Shown here: one piece after another, positions 4,490-6,632 of the stretch
Layout: every line of letters begins with the position of its first letter
Position numbering within the stretch: position 1 is the stretch's first letter
Origin: Candidatus Calidifonticultor daggyaiensis
GTDB lineage: Bacteria > Actinomycetota > Humimicrobiia > Humimicrobiales > Humimicrobiaceae
Assembly (NCBI GenBank): GCA_015661035.1
Contig: JACVJA010000083.1
Span: forward strand, 1-6,632
DNA: 6,632 nt
Reading direction: 5' to 3'
Translations under genes and position numbers: made by a program
The notes under the pieces: model-generated
What the model was told of the DNA's origin: nothing
The model's database searches: none
What the model saw: only the letters and a program-made list of their open reading frames with translations

Positions 4490-5992
4490 ATGAAAGTTTT
4501 TTTAATGTTTAAGAATAAAAACTTAGATTTAGAATCACCACTCCCCTCTAACTCCAAAGATTTAATTAAGGATCTTGAATTAAAAACTATTTTTTCTGCA
4601 ATGGCCCTTGGCAATAAAGAGATATATGAGATTACAAATAAAGTAGTCCTAAATAGTCTATTCGATGTTGAAACAATTAAATATAGACAGGAAATTCTAA
4701 AAGATTGTATTAAAAATCCTTCTGTTATAAAAAACATTTACGATATTACAGTCCAGACAATTGAGATTAAAAGAACGCATCATTTAGGTGGTGTTTTTTC
4801 AAATTATCCTTCTGGTATTTTATATAGTGCATTGCAATTGATGTATTTATTTGTAGAAATGTTAAAAAAGATTAGAGATATTATTGAACAGAATGAAAAA
4901 AATTTTGAATCTGAAGGTTTTAAGAACCTTTTTAAAATTTTAAAGGTTGAATTTAGTAATGAGTATTTCACTGTGGTTAGACATCATTTAAAAGAGTTGG
5001 AGTTTAAAAATGGAGTATTGATAAGTGCAAAACTTACCGATGGTAATGTACCTAATAATTTCATATTAAGAAAACATCCTGAAAAAAAAGAAAATATTGT
5101 AAAAAGGGTTTTTAAAAAGAGAGCACCTTCATACACTTTCTATATTGATCCTAGAGATGAAAGTGGTTCACGAGTATTGTCAGAGATTGAAAATAAAGGC
5201 GTAAATTTAGCTGCTAATGCACTTGCACAATCTTCTGAGCATATATATAGTTTTTTTACAAATTTGCGACAAGAACTATCATTTTATATAGGCTGTTTAA
5301 ATTTATATCAAAATATTATAAATTTAGGTTTACACATATCTTTTCCTGAGCCTGTTGGATCTGCTAATTCTATTTTATCTTTTCAAAGTTTATATGATTT
5401 AAGCCTTGCTCTAACTGTAAAGAGTAATATTGTTTCGAATGATATTTTTGCAGATGGTAAAGATTTATTAATAATAACAGGTGCTAATCAAGGTGGGAAA
5501 TCCACTTTTTTGAGAAGTATAGGTATTGCTCAAATTTTGATGCAATCCGGAATGTTTGTTCCGGCAGTTTTTTTTAAATCAAATATTTGTAATGGAATTT
5601 TTACCCATTATAGACGTAGAGAAGATATTGCAATGAAAAGTGGAAAGCTTGATGAAGAACTTTCAAGAATGAGTGATATTGTGGATAACATCAAGCCTTA
5701 TTCAATGATTCTTTTTAATGAATCGTTTTCTTCAACAAATGAAAGAGAAGGTTCAGAAATTGCAAAGCAAATTATTAGTGCATTAATTGAAAAAAAAATA
5801 AAAGTTCTTTTTGTAACACATATGTATGAACTAGCTGGATGGTTTTATAAAAAGGAGATTAGAAATGCAATGTTTTTAGTAGCAGAAAGGCTAAATGACG
5901 GAAGAAGAACTTTTAAAGTTATCGAAGGGGAACCACTTCAAACTAGTTACGGCAAGGACCTTTATAATAAGATATTTTTACAGCTTAGGTAA
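4490..5992 (+). CDS. MutS-related ATPase, second gene of a tandem pair
   Basis: This 500-residue paralogue of the upstream gene has the same plan and no mismatch-recognition domain. The N-terminal MKVFLMFKNKNLDLE and LIKDLELKTIF (25-35) lead into a helical core with YRQEILKDC (65-73), the counterpart of the repeat in the first protein. The ATPase part has Walker A GANQGGKST (331-339), a helix containing KLDEELSRMSDI, Walker B MILFNESFSSTNEREG (406-421) with Asn410-Glu411, the switch segment FVTHMYELA with His444, and the C-terminal RTFK-VIEGEPLQTSYG (473-488). Unlike its partner it keeps the switch His and the C-terminal SYG of MutS. Both proteins share the Asp-to-Asn change in Walker B, so this appears to be a family trait and not damage. 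MutS ATPases act as dimers with two unequal sites, so the pair most likely forms a heterodimer. It is co-transcribed under the fluoride riboswitch. The DNA structure or other partner recognised is not known. Confidence 0.9.
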   Translation: MKVFLMFKNKNLDLESPLPSNSKDLIKDLELKTIFSAMALGNKEIYEITNKVVLNSLFDVETIKYRQEILKDCIKNPSVIKNIYDITVQTIEIKRTHHLGGVFSNYPSGILYSALQLMYLFVEMLKKIRDIIEQNEKNFESEGFKNLFKILKVEFSNEYFTVVRHHLKELEFKNGVLISAKLTDGNVPNNFILRKHPEKKENIVKRVFKKRAPSYTFYIDPRDESGSRVLSEIENKGVNLAANALAQSSEHIYSFFTNLRQELSFYIGCLNLYQNIINLGLHISFPEPVGSANSILSFQSLYDLSLALTVKSNIVSNDIFADGKDLLIITGANQGGKSTFLRSIGIAQILMQSGMFVPAVFFKSNICNGIFTHYRRREDIAMKSGKLDEELSRMSDIVDNIKPYSMILFNESFSSTNEREGSEIAKQIISALIEKKIKVLFVTHMYELAGWFYKKEIRNAMFLVAERLNDGRRTFKVIEGEPLQTSYGKDLYNKIFLQLR

Positions 5993-6050
5993 TTTACTTT
6001 AACCATTACTTTAACAATTACTTTTTACAATTACTTCTGGCAATTACTTC
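5991..6050 (+). repeat. Imperfect tandem repeat of 12-13 bp at a convergent gene junction
   Basis: A short array built on ATTACTT, usually preceded by A/C-rich bases, fills the gap between the two stop codons. Units begin at 6005, 6017, 6030 and 6043, with a degenerate one (ATTTACTTT) at 5992. The spacing is a steady 12-13 bases. No G/C-rich hairpin is present, so neither gene shows an ordinary intrinsic terminator. The array could be a slippage product or part of the transcription end. Confidence 0.65.
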
Positions 6051-6632
6051 TAACTGTTATTCTGACCATATTTCCATTTATATTTGTTTTGATTATTATG
6101 ATTCTGATTATTATTTTTATTATTTTCAGCATTTGAATTTTCAGATTCTATGGCATTTTCAGTTTTTTGTTCATAATAATTTTGTTTATTATTTTTTTTC
6201 ATACCGTATTTTTTGTCAAAATTCTGTTTTATCATTATAATGTTATTTTGAATTTGTTCACTTTGAATTTTATCTAAATATTTCCGCTTATGGCATTTTT
6301 CAAATGTATAATCAAGATCTGAAATTAAATTTTTTAAAAATTGTAAATTTTTAATTTCAGGTTGTTCAAGCATTGTCGATGCTTCATTCATTCTAGAATT
6401 TAACATTTTAAGATAGATAAATGACTCATATTTGTATGGTGTAATAAAAATAAGAATATTTTCTGAAGTTCTTTTCACAGGATACAGAATTTCACCAGGT
6501 AAAGAGTCAGATGATGCATAAATTGCTCCAGCAAATGAAAAAATTACAAAAATGACTATTAAAAGAAAAACAATTATGGGTTTTAAAAAAGCAGGCCTCA
6601 TTTTTACAGGTATTAATTCTTTTTTTAAGTTA
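6050..6632 (-). CDS. DUF5667-domain membrane protein with Asn-rich tail, 5' partial
   Basis: This is a single-pass membrane protein, cut by the window edge. Numbered from the ATG at 6601, residues 8-29 form a strongly hydrophobic helix, followed by YASSDSLPGEILYPVKR (28-44), the hallmark of DUF5667 proteins. An extracytoplasmic helical domain (45-135) with one Cys (C103) follows, and then a low-complexity tail rich in Asn, Lys and Gln (about 137-183). The frame stays open upstream of that ATG to the window end, encoding NLKKELIPVK just before it, and no Shine-Dalgarno precedes the ATG. DUF5667 proteins often have a cytosolic segment before the membrane helix, so the true start is probably outside the window. 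From memory, relatives are often encoded with ECF sigma factors, which suggests an anti-sigma or envelope-sensing role; nothing here tests that. It is convergent with the MutS-like operon. Confidence 0.75.
   Translation of the reverse strand, partial: NLKKELIPVKMRPAFLKPIIVFLLIVIFVIFSFAGAIYASSDSLPGEILYPVKRTSENILIFITPYKYESFIYLKMLNSRMNEASTMLEQPEIKNLQFLKNLISDLDYTFEKCHKRKYLDKIQSEQIQNNIIMIKQNFDKKYGMKKNNKQNYYEQKTENAIESENSNAENNKNNNQNHNNQNKYKWKYGQNNS

Noticed and set aside
4483..4737. 84-residue minus-strand ORF
   Set aside because: It is antisense to the start of the second MutS-like gene and has no recognisable features.

Overview
The window is strongly AT-rich, with standard-code bacterial genes and Shine-Dalgarno sites in front of some of them. 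It looks like chromosomal DNA from a low-GC, probably anaerobic and uncultivated bacterium. The mix of families (a DUF5667 membrane protein, a PadR regulator with a Cys-rich N-terminus, CsoR, DUF6788 and a tandem MutS-like pair) would fit a deep-branching actinobacterial, Atribacterota-like or Firmicutes-like lineage. The window alone does not settle this. No rRNA, tRNA, CRISPR array or intact mobile element was seen.

Layout. Positions 1-500 (minus strand) hold a small DUF6788-type Cys-motif protein, followed at the edge by what may be a decayed coding fragment. A divergent intergenic region leads to a lone CsoR/FrmR-type metal-sensing repressor (729-1022, plus). Convergent to it is a 274-residue conserved-looking protein of unknown function (1199-2023, minus). 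Across another divergent region, which carries two inverted repeats, lies a PadR-family repressor (2214-2588, plus). After a 333-base gene-free stretch comes a tightly coupled pair of MutS-related ATPase genes (2922-4481 and 4490-5992, plus). A DUF5667-type membrane protein (minus, cut off by the right edge) faces them tail to tail.

The key observation is in the gene-free stretch. Positions 2791-2836 read as a fluoride (crcB-type) riboswitch aptamer: a short P1 stem, a perfect 6-bp pseudoknot and a small P2 hairpin. The 3' pseudoknot strand is also the first half of a strong intrinsic terminator hairpin (2828-2851) followed by six T residues. Fluoride binding would therefore be expected to block termination and switch on the two MutS-like genes. 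A plausible sigma-70-type promoter (2749-2778) starts transcription just before the aptamer. No crcB or eriC fluoride exporter gene is present, so the only visible targets are the MutS-like ATPases. They lack the mismatch-reading domain of true MutS, and both carry Asn where MutS has the Walker B Asp. The simplest reading is a fluoride-induced, probably heterodimeric MutS-like ATPase of unknown substrate.
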